The position numbers and the translations under genes are program-made. Below are positions 9,112 to 17,757 of a DNA stretch of 35,442 nucleotides, in pieces; position 1 is the stretch's first letter, and the number at the start of each line of letters is the position of its first letter. This DNA comes from Gemmatimonadota bacterium (GTDB lineage: Bacteria > Latescibacterota > UBA2968 > UBA8231), in NCBI GenBank assembly GCA_018672475.1, contig JABHFS010000122.1:1-35442 (forward strand), written 5' to 3'. Under the pieces are notes generated by a model, which did no database searches, had not been told where the DNA came from, and saw only the letters and a list, made by a program, of their open reading frames with translations.

Positions 9112-9900
9112 CTAGGCTTCTCCGTCCGGAGCACCAGCATGACGTGCAACTTCGATCTCAGCACTTACGTCCCTTGGCATCGTCGGCGTGAAGGTCATAT
9201 CGTCGATCATCGTGCGCGCCGGCAGCGTTGCCGCAAATAGGATGCCCGCCGCGATGTCTTCTGGGCGCATCATCGTCGATCGCGCTTCGGTGTCAGGCAC
9301 CATGGGCCGGTTGTTCAAAATCGGCGTGTCCACCTCCGCTGGGTAAATCGTCGTCGCCCGTATTCCCTGTTCGCGCAACTCACCGCGCAAATTATCCATA
9401 TACATTTTGGCCGCAGCTTTGGCCGGCCCGTAAGCTACGCCGCCGAGCAAACCGCTGTGCAACGCGGCCACCGACGACACCATAATGACCGTGCCCTCGC
9501 CGTGCTCGAGCATCGGCGGCAATAGCAACTTGGTCAGTTGTGCGGGACCCGCCACATTTACGGCGTAGACGCTGTCAAATTCCTCGCGGGAGATCCAACG
9601 GGCGCTGCGCACCTTGGAACTGTGGCCCGCGTTGTTAACCAGAATGTCGATGCGCCCGTGCTTTTCTATCGCGTAGGCAGCAAGCGCCTCGACCGAGGCC
9701 TGATCCTCCATATCGGTGGACTTGGCGCTAATCTTTCCGCCAGTCCCACCAATCTCTGCGACCACCTCATCCAACGGGGCCTGCCTTCGCCCGGCGATCA
9801 ACAGTTCCGCGCCCTCTTCGGCGAACATCAGCGCGGTGCAACGCCCGATTCCGCTACCGGCACCCGTAATAAGTGCCACTTTGCCATCTAATTTGCCCAT
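9112..9900 (-). CDS. Short-chain dehydrogenase/reductase
   Basis: A 262-residue classical SDR. The cofactor motif TGAGSGIG is at residues 12-19, NNAG at 89-92, the catalytic serine in VSSVAALHSG (142-143), and YGPAK gives Tyr157 and Lys161. GRR after beta-2 (38-39) suggests NADP preference. ATG is preceded by AAGGAG at a suitable spacing. It follows the M1 aminopeptidase gene by 52 bp on the same strand, so the two are likely cotranscribed. The substrate is unknown; SDR sequences of this kind do not allow a specific call. Confidence 0.93.
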   Translation of the reverse strand: MGKLDGKVALITGAGSGIGRCTALMFAEEGAELLIAGRRQAPLDEVVAEIGGTGGKISAKSTDMEDQASVEALAAYAIEKHGRIDILVNNAGHSSKVRSARWISREEFDSVYAVNVAGPAQLTKLLLPPMLEHGEGTVIMVSSVAALHSGLLGGVAYGPAKAAAKMYMDNLRGELREQGIRATTIYPAEVDTPILNNRPMVPDTEARSTMMRPEDIAAGILFAATLPARTMIDDMTFTPTMPRDVSAEIEVARHAGAPDGEA

Positions 9901-9952
9901 CTACCGTTTCTCCTTGGTTTTGTTGACATGCGAAAAAAGCAGCCCTCCGATC

Positions 9953-12436
9953 TCATGCTCCGCCTTCAATTTCATCGAGGCGCTCCTGCATTTTCCGGCA
10001 ACGCTCCTCCAGCTTGTCGACACGGTCCGCCAACGCGCCGTCGACCGGCTCGCCCTTGTTGAGCTTGCGGATCCAACGTTCAATACTCGCCGCATCCTGT
10101 TCCGGCCCCATAGCCTTAAGCGATTCAAGTGCCGGAATCGCGCGCCGATCACCAAGCGACGCCAACATCATACCCGCCTGCACCCGCACCCGGCTCTGGC
10201 CATCCCGCGTCATATCAATCAACCGCTCGACAGCCTCAGCGCGCTCTTCCCGGCGAGCACGCTGCGCCGCGAGGCCATAACCTTCCACTGCGGCCACACG
10301 CGACGCCTCAGGATGTTCGCCATACCCCATGCGCCCGGCGAGTTGATCAAGCGCGCCGAGCCGACCAAGGCCGCGCAACGCGCCCGACGCGACCATGCCG
10401 TGCAAGCTCGTATCAGACGCGCGAGATACCAGCAGTGCTCGATCGGCCTCGTCACGCTGTGCGCCGAGCGACAACAACGCGGTCGAATGCGCCAAGGGCG
10501 CTTGCGGACGCGCTATAAAATCGCGCAACGCCGCGGCCAGCCGCCTATCTCGCAAGCCACCGCAAGCCGCCGCAAGCACCTGCTTCGCACGCGGCTCCTC
10601 CTCAGAAAGCAACCGCTCGGCCAGCACCGGGATCGCCGCCGCGTGCCCGCACTCTCCGAGCGCCTTGGCAAGGGCCGCGCGCACCCCCCAAAACGGCTCG
10701 GCAGCCATCGCCGCGCGCACCGCGGCAAGATTGGCGCGCGTCCCGCTCTTAATTAGTTCCTGCCCGGCGCGAATACGATTGCGCACATCATCCGCGCCGG
10801 TGAGCGTCGCGCACAACAAATCGTCACCGGGATTAAACTCCAGCTTAAAAAGCGCCTCGCAATCCGGATCGATGCGTATCATCGCGCACTTGCCCTGTAC
10901 CGAAAAGCGCAAGGTCTGCCGCGTGTCGTCAACGGCCAGCGCGACCCGATGCGCACCGTCATCGTCGACATACTCAACCGCAAGCGACAGGCGGAACTTC
11001 CCGACACCCTTTTTCTCGTCTTCCTGGATTTGCTCAACGACCAGCCTCGCTTCACCCTTTTCTGCGTCGTGCTGGAACGTCGCCTTGAGCTTCGGATAGC
11101 CACGCGAGAGAACCCACTCGTCAAAAAAGCGCACCAAATTGAGCCCAGCCCGCACCTCAACGACACGCCGAAAATCCTCGGTTTCGACCACTTGCTCGTG
11201 ATAGAGCTCAAGATAATCACGCGTTGCCAACCAAAACGCCTCGTCACCGACATGCTTACGCAACATATGCAAGCGCCAGGCGCCGCCCGGATAGAGGTGA
11301 TTGTCGAACAAATCCCAACTCGAATCGTAGTGGCGCGTAACAATCGGCCGCACATACTGGCTATCGGCTTCGGCGATATAGTGTTCGGCGTCTAGATGGA
11401 GTTTATAATGCGCGTCGTCGCGCCCGACGGTCTCCTCCCGCCAGACCGTTTCGATATACGTCGCCCAGCTCTCCTTGAGCCACGAATGCTCGAAGTGCCG
11501 GCACACGACCGCATCGCCGAAGTAGCTGTGCGCCATCTCGTGTATATTGATCGAATCGACAAACTCGCGCCATTCGGTCGCGAAAGACTCGTCCTGTACG
11601 AACATCTCGTCCCAGGTAACCAACGAGATATTCTCCATCGCCCCGCCGACGCCCGGCAGCGCGATCTGGAAGTATTTGCCGAACGGGAAAGGCACGCCGA
11701 GGCGCCCGACTAACCACCGCATCAGCTCACCCGTACGCCCGAACGTTCCGGCGAGCGACTCTTCCGGGATGCGTTGCGCCGCGTAATACTCGATCGGGAT
11801 GCCATCTACCGCTTCATCCACGTAGCGCGTAAAACGCCCCACCGCGAGGCAGCACAGATAACTTGGGCAACGAAAGTCAAGTGTCCAGCGCGTCGTCTTC
11901 GTGCCATCACCGTGCTCGGTCTCCCCATCCTGCACGCCATTGGCCAACACGGTCAAATCCGCCGCGACCCTAATCGCAAAATCAAACGTAGTGCGCACGG
12001 CCGGATAGTCGACGCACGGCAGCCAATAACGCGCGCGTTCAGTCTCGTGGTCGCTGCAGGCAAATACCGGACGGTCTGGGTAACGGTCGTCCGGATGCGA
12101 AAAGTGCATCCCGGACACCGGAGCCTCGACCGCGTAATCGACAGCGACCTCGCGCGTCTCACCCTCGGCAAAAGGCGTGTCCCACGTGATCGTCAGTTGA
12201 CGACCGTCATAGCGCGAAGAGAGCGGGCCGGAGACTTCCGCCGCGACAAATCCGACGGCGTTTAATATCAGCGTGCGTGTGCCGACACGATTCGCGCGGA
12301 CGCTCGTCGTAGCGCGCCCTGCGATCCGCTTGGCCTCGATATCGACATTGAGGGATAGCGCGATATGCACCGGTTCGAGGGCAAGATCCGGCGCGTAGCT
12401 CGGCTCCGCCCCGGGCAACGTAAATTCGTTTGTCAT
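9953..12436 (-). CDS. M1-family zinc aminopeptidase with C-terminal HEAT-like repeats
   Basis: 827 residues. The N-terminal beta-saddle domain ends in the substrate-anchoring GGAMEN motif. The gluzincin zinc site is HEMAH (His299-His303) with the third ligand Glu322 exactly 18 residues on, in LKESW. The catalytic domain runs to about residue 450 and a beta-sandwich follows. The last 280 residues form alpha-helical repeats of HEAT/PBS-lyase character (for example ALAKALGECGHAAAIPVLAE and SLGDRRAIPALESL) in place of the usual ERAP1-type helical domain. No signal peptide is visible, so it is likely cytoplasmic. The ATG is preceded by GGGGA. It probably trims N-terminal residues from peptides and is cotranscribed with the SDR. 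Confidence 0.93.
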   Translation of the reverse strand: MTNEFTLPGAEPSYAPDLALEPVHIALSLNVDIEAKRIAGRATTSVRANRVGTRTLILNAVGFVAAEVSGPLSSRYDGRQLTITWDTPFAEGETREVAVDYAVEAPVSGMHFSHPDDRYPDRPVFACSDHETERARYWLPCVDYPAVRTTFDFAIRVAADLTVLANGVQDGETEHGDGTKTTRWTLDFRCPSYLCCLAVGRFTRYVDEAVDGIPIEYYAAQRIPEESLAGTFGRTGELMRWLVGRLGVPFPFGKYFQIALPGVGGAMENISLVTWDEMFVQDESFATEWREFVDSINIHEMAHSYFGDAVVCRHFEHSWLKESWATYIETVWREETVGRDDAHYKLHLDAEHYIAEADSQYVRPIVTRHYDSSWDLFDNHLYPGGAWRLHMLRKHVGDEAFWLATRDYLELYHEQVVETEDFRRVVEVRAGLNLVRFFDEWVLSRGYPKLKATFQHDAEKGEARLVVEQIQEDEKKGVGKFRLSLAVEYVDDDGAHRVALAVDDTRQTLRFSVQGKCAMIRIDPDCEALFKLEFNPGDDLLCATLTGADDVRNRIRAGQELIKSGTRANLAAVRAAMAAEPFWGVRAALAKALGECGHAAAIPVLAERLLSEEEPRAKQVLAAACGGLRDRRLAAALRDFIARPQAPLAHSTALLSLGAQRDEADRALLVSRASDTSLHGMVASGALRGLGRLGALDQLAGRMGYGEHPEASRVAAVEGYGLAAQRARREERAEAVERLIDMTRDGQSRVRVQAGMMLASLGDRRAIPALESLKAMGPEQDAASIERWIRKLNKGEPVDGALADRVDKLEERCRKMQERLDEIEGGA

Positions 12437-12635
12437 TTACTTTTCCCCGTATTGTAAGTGGGTTTGGCCGCGCGAGGTCATGCAGGGCCTCGTTGGAATA
12501 TTAAGTTTTTCCGGTCATAGAATACACATACAGGACCCTCGGCAGCAAACACCCAAAGCGGTCGATACCGGCATGCTGGCCATAGTGGCGCACGTAGCCC
12601 GTGGGGGCAACGGGTGACAAAGCATATTGAATAGC

Positions 12636-12663
12636 TGGCACCTTAGCCCAGAGGGCGTATAAT
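12636..12663 (+). promoter_or_regulatory. Possible sigma-70-type promoter before the FGE-like fragment
   Basis: A perfect TATAAT at 12658-12663 is preceded 16 nt upstream by a poor -35 match (TGGCAC). It lies 25 nt before the ATG of the decayed formylglycine-generating-enzyme-like fragment, in the correct orientation. It may be a relic of that gene's promoter. The weak -35 keeps confidence low. Confidence 0.3.
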
Positions 12664-12687
12664 GAAGTATGAAAGGAAAAAAGTACT

Positions 12688-12882
12688 ATGGGACTACTGA
12701 CAGCCGCATTGCTATTATCGGCACATACAGGATAGGCCAATGAGGAGATCACGGTCGACCTGCCCGGCGGGACAAGCATAGACTTCGTACGGATTGAGCC
12801 GGGCACCTTTATGATGCGATCGCCGAATTCTGAGACCGGCCCATTGCCCGCGAAAAGGCCGCTGAGAATATCAGCGTATTGA
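12688..12882 (+). pseudogene. Decayed N-terminus of a formylglycine-generating-enzyme-like (FGE/SUMF1) protein
   Basis: A GAAAGG ribosome-binding site precedes ATG and a short signal-peptide-like stretch (MGLLTAALLLSAHTG). The frame is then broken by TAG at 12733. It continues in the same frame with EEITVDLPGG, FVRIEPGTFMM and SPNSETG, the beginning typical of bacterial FGE-sulfatase-domain proteins, where the usual text is FVWIEPGTFTMGS. It ends at TGA (12882) after about 64 codons, whereas an intact domain needs about 230 residues. This is a truncated remnant with an internal stop, on the strand opposite to its neighbours. The identification rests on the signature N-terminal motif only. Confidence 0.6.
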
Positions 12883-12899
12883 AGCGGGCGTTAGAGGTC

Positions 12900-13016
12900 A
12901 TGACAATACACCCGACAGCCGGCCAACAGCAAGCCATCATCGCCGCCGGCGTCTATTTTCTGGTCTCCGCCATCCTCTCGTTGCTTATTGAATCCGTACG
13001 CAAAACACGAGTCTAA
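12900..13016 (+). CDS. Possible 38-residue single-helix membrane peptide
   Basis: ATG to TAA encodes 38 residues, with a hydrophobic helix (AIIAAGVYFLVSAILSLLI) followed by a basic tail (ESVRKTRV), fitting a small inner-membrane peptide with its C-terminus in the cytoplasm. The frame is open further upstream (to about 12840) with acceptable residues, and it differs from the frame of the adjacent FGE-like fragment. It could therefore be the C-terminal scrap of a larger decayed membrane protein, such as an ABC permease. No ribosome-binding site is evident. The stop overlaps the first bases of a long hairpin. A real gene is uncertain. Confidence 0.25.
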   Translation: MTIHPTAGQQQAIIAAGVYFLVSAILSLLIESVRKTRV

Positions 13017-13076
13017 TGGACGGGTATGCGCCGAACTCCAACATTGCGGCGGCGTCAGGGCGCATGCCCGTCCATT
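13015..13076. repeat. Long inverted repeat (18-bp stem, 26-nt loop)
   Basis: The arms AATGGACGGGTATGCGCC (13015-13032) and GGCGCATGCCCGTCCATT (13059-13076) pair over 18 positions with a single G-T wobble. The hairpin sits 22 bp beyond the topoisomerase stop codon. There is no T-tract on either side, so it is not a canonical intrinsic terminator. It may stabilise the mRNA 3' end, be a REP-like element, or be the terminal structure of a small mobile remnant. Confidence 0.75.
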
Positions 13077-13098
13077 GGCGACCAGCCTGATCAGGCTC

Positions 13099-15345
13099 CT
13101 AAACCGCGCGCAATGCGTCGATCGCGGCGCTCGCCGTTCCGCTCCTACCACCGGTGAGCTCGGCATAGGACACCACCCCCACCAACGCGCTGGCGCCGGC
13201 TTCGTCCAATCCAGCTTTGTCTGCCAATTTGGCAATTAAGTGCAGTTGCTTAGCACTGGGAGCAAGCCCTTCGGACTGCAATGTCGAAAGGTGATCGATC
13301 AGAGCACTCGCCTCGTCGCGATTCAGCTCAGCTCCCGCCAGCCGCAAGTTCGCCGATTCTACCGCTTCCTCTTGCGTGAGATCCGCGCTCTCCAGCATCC
13401 GCTGCAGGTAGCTGAGTTGTTTTTCGCTGGGCAGCAGATTGATACCTCGGGTTCGCAAATCAGCGAGCAACGCCCGACCCTCCTGCTCAGCGAGAGTATC
13501 GAGGTCCCCTATCTCCTCTGTTAGCTCCGGCGCAGCCGCCAAAAACTCCTGCAACTTGAGACGACTGCGAGGTACCAATGGCCCCGCGTTTCCCGCCTCC
13601 TGGGCCGAGGCATGAGCAGCCTTAAACTCGTCACGCATGGTTTCCCACACCTCGCTCGCAGGGCGCCGCCCCTCGGCCACATCGTCGAGCTGCGTCTCCA
13701 TCGTAGCGGTATATTCGGTCTGAAAAACCTCTCGCTCACCCTGTAGACAAAACAACGGAGCCGCCTCCAACCAAATATCGCGCCCGCCCTTCGTGGGAAT
13801 CAAAACGCCATCCTCTATAGTGACGTAGTCTCTTTCTTCCAAACGGTCCACGGTTTTGGCATAGGTCGAGGGCCGGCCGATGCCCGCCTCCTTCATCGTT
13901 CGCACGATGGTGTGGGCCCTATACCGCGCCGGCGGTTTGGTCTCGTCCTCCTTCAGCACCGGGTTCGCATGCTCAGCATCGCCAGGCACCCACTCGAAGC
14001 TCTCCCCGGTGTCTACGGTAATCGGCGTGGTCTCCACCTGATCCCCCAAGGCCTCGAAAGCGCGGCGCCAACCGAGCTCGGCATACCAACCCACTGAGCC
14101 GTCCAAGACTAGCTCAAGCCCCTCGCACTGCCCCTTCAGCGAGAGGGTCACTCGCTGTGAAGGCACCATGAGCGAAGCCAATGTCCCCGCCCGAACAAGG
14201 GCATACAGTTTCTGGGCATCGGGCTCGGCGTCGGGCACGGTCTCAAGCTGAAAATTCGTCGGTCGAATGGCTTCGTGCGCATCCTGCACACCCGCGCCGG
14301 CCTCGGCAGTGGCGACAACACCAAGCAGCTCAGCATTCCAGGCCTCGGAGATCAACGAACGACCAGCCTCCACCGCCTCAGTAGCCAAACGCGTGGAATC
14401 GGTGCGGATGTAGGTCAGGTGCCCCGCCTCGTAGAGCTTTCCCGCCAGCACGGCGGTCTTGTTCGGCGACCAGCCCCAGCGGCTTCCGGTGGCTTGAAAC
14501 AAGGTATCGGTCGTGAAAGGCGGGCGCGCCGCTTGCGACCTTTCACGACGGGTGACATCACTCACCTGCACCGATCCCGCGGCGACCAGTGCCGCATGTG
14601 CAGACTCGGCCAATGGCGCCTTGGCGGTGCGGTAGGTGGAGAACCGATGTTGCTCATCCAACCAGGCGTCAGGATCATCTTTATCATGAAAACGTACGCG
14701 CCATTCCGTAGCCGAGGTTTCCGCATTGACTTCAAAGTAGCGCACCGGGACGTGCGCATCCCGCTCCAACTCCCGCTCGACGATAAAGCCCAGCGTCGGC
14801 GTCTGCACCCGGCCCATTGAGTTAGTAGAGGTATTGGTATAACGCCGAGCAATGCGGCTCGCTCGCCAGCCGACCATGCGATCCATAAACATGCGGATAA
14901 GTGCAGCATCCACCAGTGCCTGGTCCACACTGCGAGGGGAGGCTACAGCGTCGTGCACCGCCGGCTTGGTGATTTCCTGGAACGATACCCGGTGTAAGTC
15001 GCCGAGTCCTGCAAGCAGCTTCTCGAGATGCCAAGCGATCAGCTCGCCCTCTCGATCCGGGTCAGCCGCCAGGTAGAAGGTGACCGAGTCGTGCTGTGCA
15101 GCTTCTTCTTTGATCGCGTCGATAGCCGCCTCGCCGCGTTCGGTCCAAAACCACGGCGGCTTGGGCAGATCACCGGATCGATTGGACCAGTACGCTTTAC
15201 GGACCTCTTTCGGCGGGTGGATACTACGGTCTTGGGCCAAGCGCTCGATATGGCCTCCCGTGGGCAATACCCGCCACTGGTCTTTGCCCAGATGTTTGAG
15301 CAAGGTCTTGCATTTGGCCTTCGATTCGACGAGCAGAATGTTCAT
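13099..15345 (-). CDS. Type IA DNA topoisomerase with non-zinc C-terminal tail
   Basis: A topoisomerase I-type enzyme that relaxes negatively supercoiled DNA. The TOPRIM domain starts at MNILLVESKAK and carries YLAADPDREGE (Asp95, Asp97, Glu99). The active-site tyrosine is Tyr312 in TYIRTDSTRL. The SMGRVQTPTLG motif is also present. About 748 residues, shorter than E. coli TopA (865) because the tetracysteine zinc fingers are missing. Instead the end carries two related helical motifs beginning LPSEKQLSYLQRML and APSAKQLHLIAKLA. The frame is open to a TTG at 15360, but ATG at 15345 aligns with the family start. It may be the main topoisomerase or an accessory one; no plasmid or phage genes lie alongside. 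Confidence 0.92.
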   Translation of the reverse strand: MNILLVESKAKCKTLLKHLGKDQWRVLPTGGHIERLAQDRSIHPPKEVRKAYWSNRSGDLPKPPWFWTERGEAAIDAIKEEAAQHDSVTFYLAADPDREGELIAWHLEKLLAGLGDLHRVSFQEITKPAVHDAVASPRSVDQALVDAALIRMFMDRMVGWRASRIARRYTNTSTNSMGRVQTPTLGFIVERELERDAHVPVRYFEVNAETSATEWRVRFHDKDDPDAWLDEQHRFSTYRTAKAPLAESAHAALVAAGSVQVSDVTRRERSQAARPPFTTDTLFQATGSRWGWSPNKTAVLAGKLYEAGHLTYIRTDSTRLATEAVEAGRSLISEAWNAELLGVVATAEAGAGVQDAHEAIRPTNFQLETVPDAEPDAQKLYALVRAGTLASLMVPSQRVTLSLKGQCEGLELVLDGSVGWYAELGWRRAFEALGDQVETTPITVDTGESFEWVPGDAEHANPVLKEDETKPPARYRAHTIVRTMKEAGIGRPSTYAKTVDRLEERDYVTIEDGVLIPTKGGRDIWLEAAPLFCLQGEREVFQTEYTATMETQLDDVAEGRRPASEVWETMRDEFKAAHASAQEAGNAGPLVPRSRLKLQEFLAAAPELTEEIGDLDTLAEQEGRALLADLRTRGINLLPSEKQLSYLQRMLESADLTQEEAVESANLRLAGAELNRDEASALIDHLSTLQSEGLAPSAKQLHLIAKLADKAGLDEAGASALVGVVSYAELTGGRSGTASAAIDALRAV

Positions 15346-15512
15346 ATGATGTATTACCAATTTCTTTGGATGGTGGATTTTGCTGATGGCGCATGACTTT
15401 CAATTCACCTATCGATATGCCTCGTTCGCTAGGCAACCACTGCATATCGGCAGCTCAAGATAGGGCCAAGGGGAATAGGAGACAAGATAGGAGAACAACA
15501 ACTAGGACTATC

Positions 15513-16676
15513 TCAAGCTGGCTTATCCCGTGGGGCCACTATAGTGAGCAACGCCCGCGGGTTTCCAACCAGAATCTGGTCAACCTCTTCCTCGCTGATT
15601 CCGCGCATGCGCATTAACGGAACGATCTCAGCCAGAACATAATGATATCCATGACCGCCCCATTTGGCCAGTCGGAAGGCCTGCGCCATATCGTGGCTAA
15701 TCAAAATCTGCTCCGTCCAACCCCGCTCAATCATCCAGCCGATGTCGGCCACTCTCCCGGCATCGTTCAGCAAATGGACCGCGGGATTGTGGGGATAAAA
15801 CCCGGATGGGTAGTTTCCAAAGAGGTCGTACGACAAGTAGACCCCGGTCTCGGCGATCTCCTGCAGCGTGTCCCGGTTGAAGACCGTGCGGTCGAGGTGC
15901 GCGAGGACGACGCGCCGCAGATCGGCACCAGCCGATCTGAGTTCGTCAAGAATCTGCAACGGAGCGGTCTCTTCCCTACCGGGGTGGACGAAAATACAAG
16001 CACCGGTTTGCCGTTGGGCCCTCGCGGCCGCACGCAGACACTTTCGCTCATCGTCGTGCAGGGGCGAGGAGCAGCCAATCTCTCCGATGACCCCGGCCCG
16101 CACCCCGGTATTCTTACGGTAGACGACCCCCTTGCCAGTGGAACGCGATTCCTCCTCGGCCGCCGCGCCCTCGACAATGTCGGCGACAATCATCGCGGCG
16201 ATCTGCTGCTCGTTCCAGTCGGAGAGCGCTGGCGGGTGAGTTGCCGCAACATAGAATCCGCAACCCATCACAACGTGGACCCCGGCAGCCCGGGAGATTC
16301 GCTGGAGCCCCACAGGGTCGCGGTAGATACTCGCCAGGGTGAGATCGACCATCGCCTGCCCGCCATACTGCTTGAAGAGCCCCAGTTCCTCAACCGCGGT
16401 CTCGACACTATCGAGCGCATGGTGAGCCGTGCCAAATTCGGAGTAGTTCCGGCAGTACGCAGCCGCCTCGGCCGACACGGGGCTCGCGTAAAAGGCACGG
16501 GCGGTCGCCGTGTTGGGCGGGGGAAGCAGGTCGGACAAGTCAATCAAGAGGTGCTCGTGTGTGAGACAGACCCCAAGCATTTCAGGATCAATCAATCCAG
16601 TGACCGTCTGGATCTTACCAGTAAGGCCGGCGAGCAACCGCTGGTCTCCATCTTGCCCGATATCTTCTTGTCTCAT
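15513..16676 (-). CDS. Phosphotriesterase-family metal-dependent hydrolase
   Basis: 387 residues with the TIM-barrel metal site of the phosphotriesterase family: THEH (His40, His42), Glu199 in GEIGCS where E. coli Php has a bridging glutamate and true phosphotriesterases a carboxylated lysine, His231 (FVHPG), His260 (LAHLDR) and Asp329 (SHDMA). The start at 16676 is chosen because GGAGGAGGAG lies directly upstream; an in-frame start at 16742 would add 22 unrelated residues. Family members hydrolyse lactones, phosphoesters or amides, and organophosphate activity should not be assumed. It is 68 bp from the RluA-like gene, with a separate ribosome-binding site. Confidence 0.9.
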   Translation of the reverse strand: MRQEDIGQDGDQRLLAGLTGKIQTVTGLIDPEMLGVCLTHEHLLIDLSDLLPPPNTATARAFYASPVSAEAAAYCRNYSEFGTAHHALDSVETAVEELGLFKQYGGQAMVDLTLASIYRDPVGLQRISRAAGVHVVMGCGFYVAATHPPALSDWNEQQIAAMIVADIVEGAAAEEESRSTGKGVVYRKNTGVRAGVIGEIGCSSPLHDDERKCLRAAARAQRQTGACIFVHPGREETAPLQILDELRSAGADLRRVVLAHLDRTVFNRDTLQEIAETGVYLSYDLFGNYPSGFYPHNPAVHLLNDAGRVADIGWMIERGWTEQILISHDMAQAFRLAKWGGHGYHYVLAEIVPLMRMRGISEEEVDQILVGNPRALLTIVAPRDKPA

Positions 16677-16743
16677 ATCTCCTCCTCCGTCTAGTTGGTC
16701 GACTAATCGCCAAGGGCGAAAATGGGCGATCCAGTGAAGCACT

Positions 16744-17655
16744 TCAGCGCAAAGCTATAGGCAACGGTGCTTCAAAGCAGAGCCGTTGCCCCTTGGGATC
16801 GCGTAGTCTCAGTCGATGCGCATGCAGTTGATAACCCAGATCACCAGGCAAGGCGTCGACATCCCCGACGCGGCCACCCCGGACGTAGAGCGGATCGCCG
16901 AGCAGCGGTGCCCCAATCGCGGCGAGATGGATGCGAATCTGATGGGGGCGGCCCGTACAGATCGTCACCTCTAGCAAGTTGCCGTCGGCCTCGCGCCGCA
17001 ACAGGCGATAGTCGCTGCGGCTGGGCAGCCCCCGTGGGTCGGCACACCACAGTCGGCCCAATCGCGGATGCTCCAACGCCCCGATCGGCATTTCGATCCG
17101 ACCTTCCGCCTCCAGTTCGGCCTTGACGGTGCGACAGCGGTAGATCTTTTCGATCGACACCGCAGAAGCCTTCACAGCTTTCCCATGGTCGCGCAGGGCC
17201 GCACTGAGCCAGGCACGGCTCCGACTCCGGCGCGCACAGATCAACAATCCCGAAGTACCGCGTCCCAGCCGATGCACCGGGCGCGGAGGGTCGACGGGCC
17301 AACGCCGTTCCAACAAGCGCAGCAGCGTGTGTTCGAGAAAACCTCCAGCCGGCATCACCGGCAATCCGGAAGGCTTGTTGACAATCAGCAAATCGCCATC
17401 GTCATGGATGACTTCGAACTGCAGCGGCACCTCCGGCTCTTGCCAAGGCGGCCGGTGCCAGACCAGCTGATCCCCCACCGCCAGCAGCAGATCGTCTCGG
17501 GTACGCAAGCCATTGTGTTCAATCTCGCCGCCGGACAAGCGCCGCCGCCAGCAAGTAATATCCGAATGGCTGTAATTCTGGCTATAAAAGCCGCTGATCG
17601 AGAGCCCCGACGCTTCGTCCCGCACGTAGTCTCGGTAGGACCAGCCCCGGTTCAC
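16744..17655 (-). CDS. RluA-family pseudouridine synthase-like protein with altered catalytic motif
   Basis: 303 residues. An N-terminal S4-like segment (about residues 35-70, RLSGGEIEHNG) precedes the synthase domain, which carries VNKPSGLPV, the motif-II region PVHRLGRGTSG and the conserved GRPHQIRIHLA near the C-terminus. In RluA-type enzymes motif II reads HRLDxxTSG and its Asp is the catalytic nucleophile; here that position is Gly131 (codon GGA). The rest of the motif is intact. The protein may be inactive, bind RNA only, or belong to a divergent subfamily with this motif. The start is GTG with no better ATG. The fold assignment is strong; the activity is doubtful. Confidence 0.85.
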   Translation of the reverse strand: MNRGWSYRDYVRDEASGLSISGFYSQNYSHSDITCWRRRLSGGEIEHNGLRTRDDLLLAVGDQLVWHRPPWQEPEVPLQFEVIHDDGDLLIVNKPSGLPVMPAGGFLEHTLLRLLERRWPVDPPRPVHRLGRGTSGLLICARRSRSRAWLSAALRDHGKAVKASAVSIEKIYRCRTVKAELEAEGRIEMPIGALEHPRLGRLWCADPRGLPSRSDYRLLRREADGNLLEVTICTGRPHQIRIHLAAIGAPLLGDPLYVRGGRVGDVDALPGDLGYQLHAHRLRLRDPKGQRLCFEAPLPIALR

Positions 17656-17757
17656 TGCAGATTTACCACAAAAAAATACTCCGATCCCATAATAGCCCCC
17701 GACCTAGGTGTATGAAGACGTTTTAACCATACCGCCGTAAGCCACTCCCGCAGCGGT

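Noticed and set aside
9716..10756. 346-codon plus-strand open frame
   Set aside because: Antisense to the SDR and M1 genes; composition dominated by Arg, Ala and Pro as expected from a GC-rich opposite strand, with no family motif.
12501..12806. 101-codon minus-strand frame
   Set aside because: Antisense to the FGE-like fragment, which has a diagnostic motif; no recognisable content of its own.
15513..16676. Calling the phosphotriesterase-family gene an organophosphate hydrolase
   Set aside because: A glutamate replaces the carboxylated lysine position of true phosphotriesterases, and family members are mostly lactonases or of unknown activity.
15642..16694. 350-codon plus-strand open frame
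   Set aside because: Lies wholly antisense to the phosphotriesterase-family gene, which has all metal ligands.
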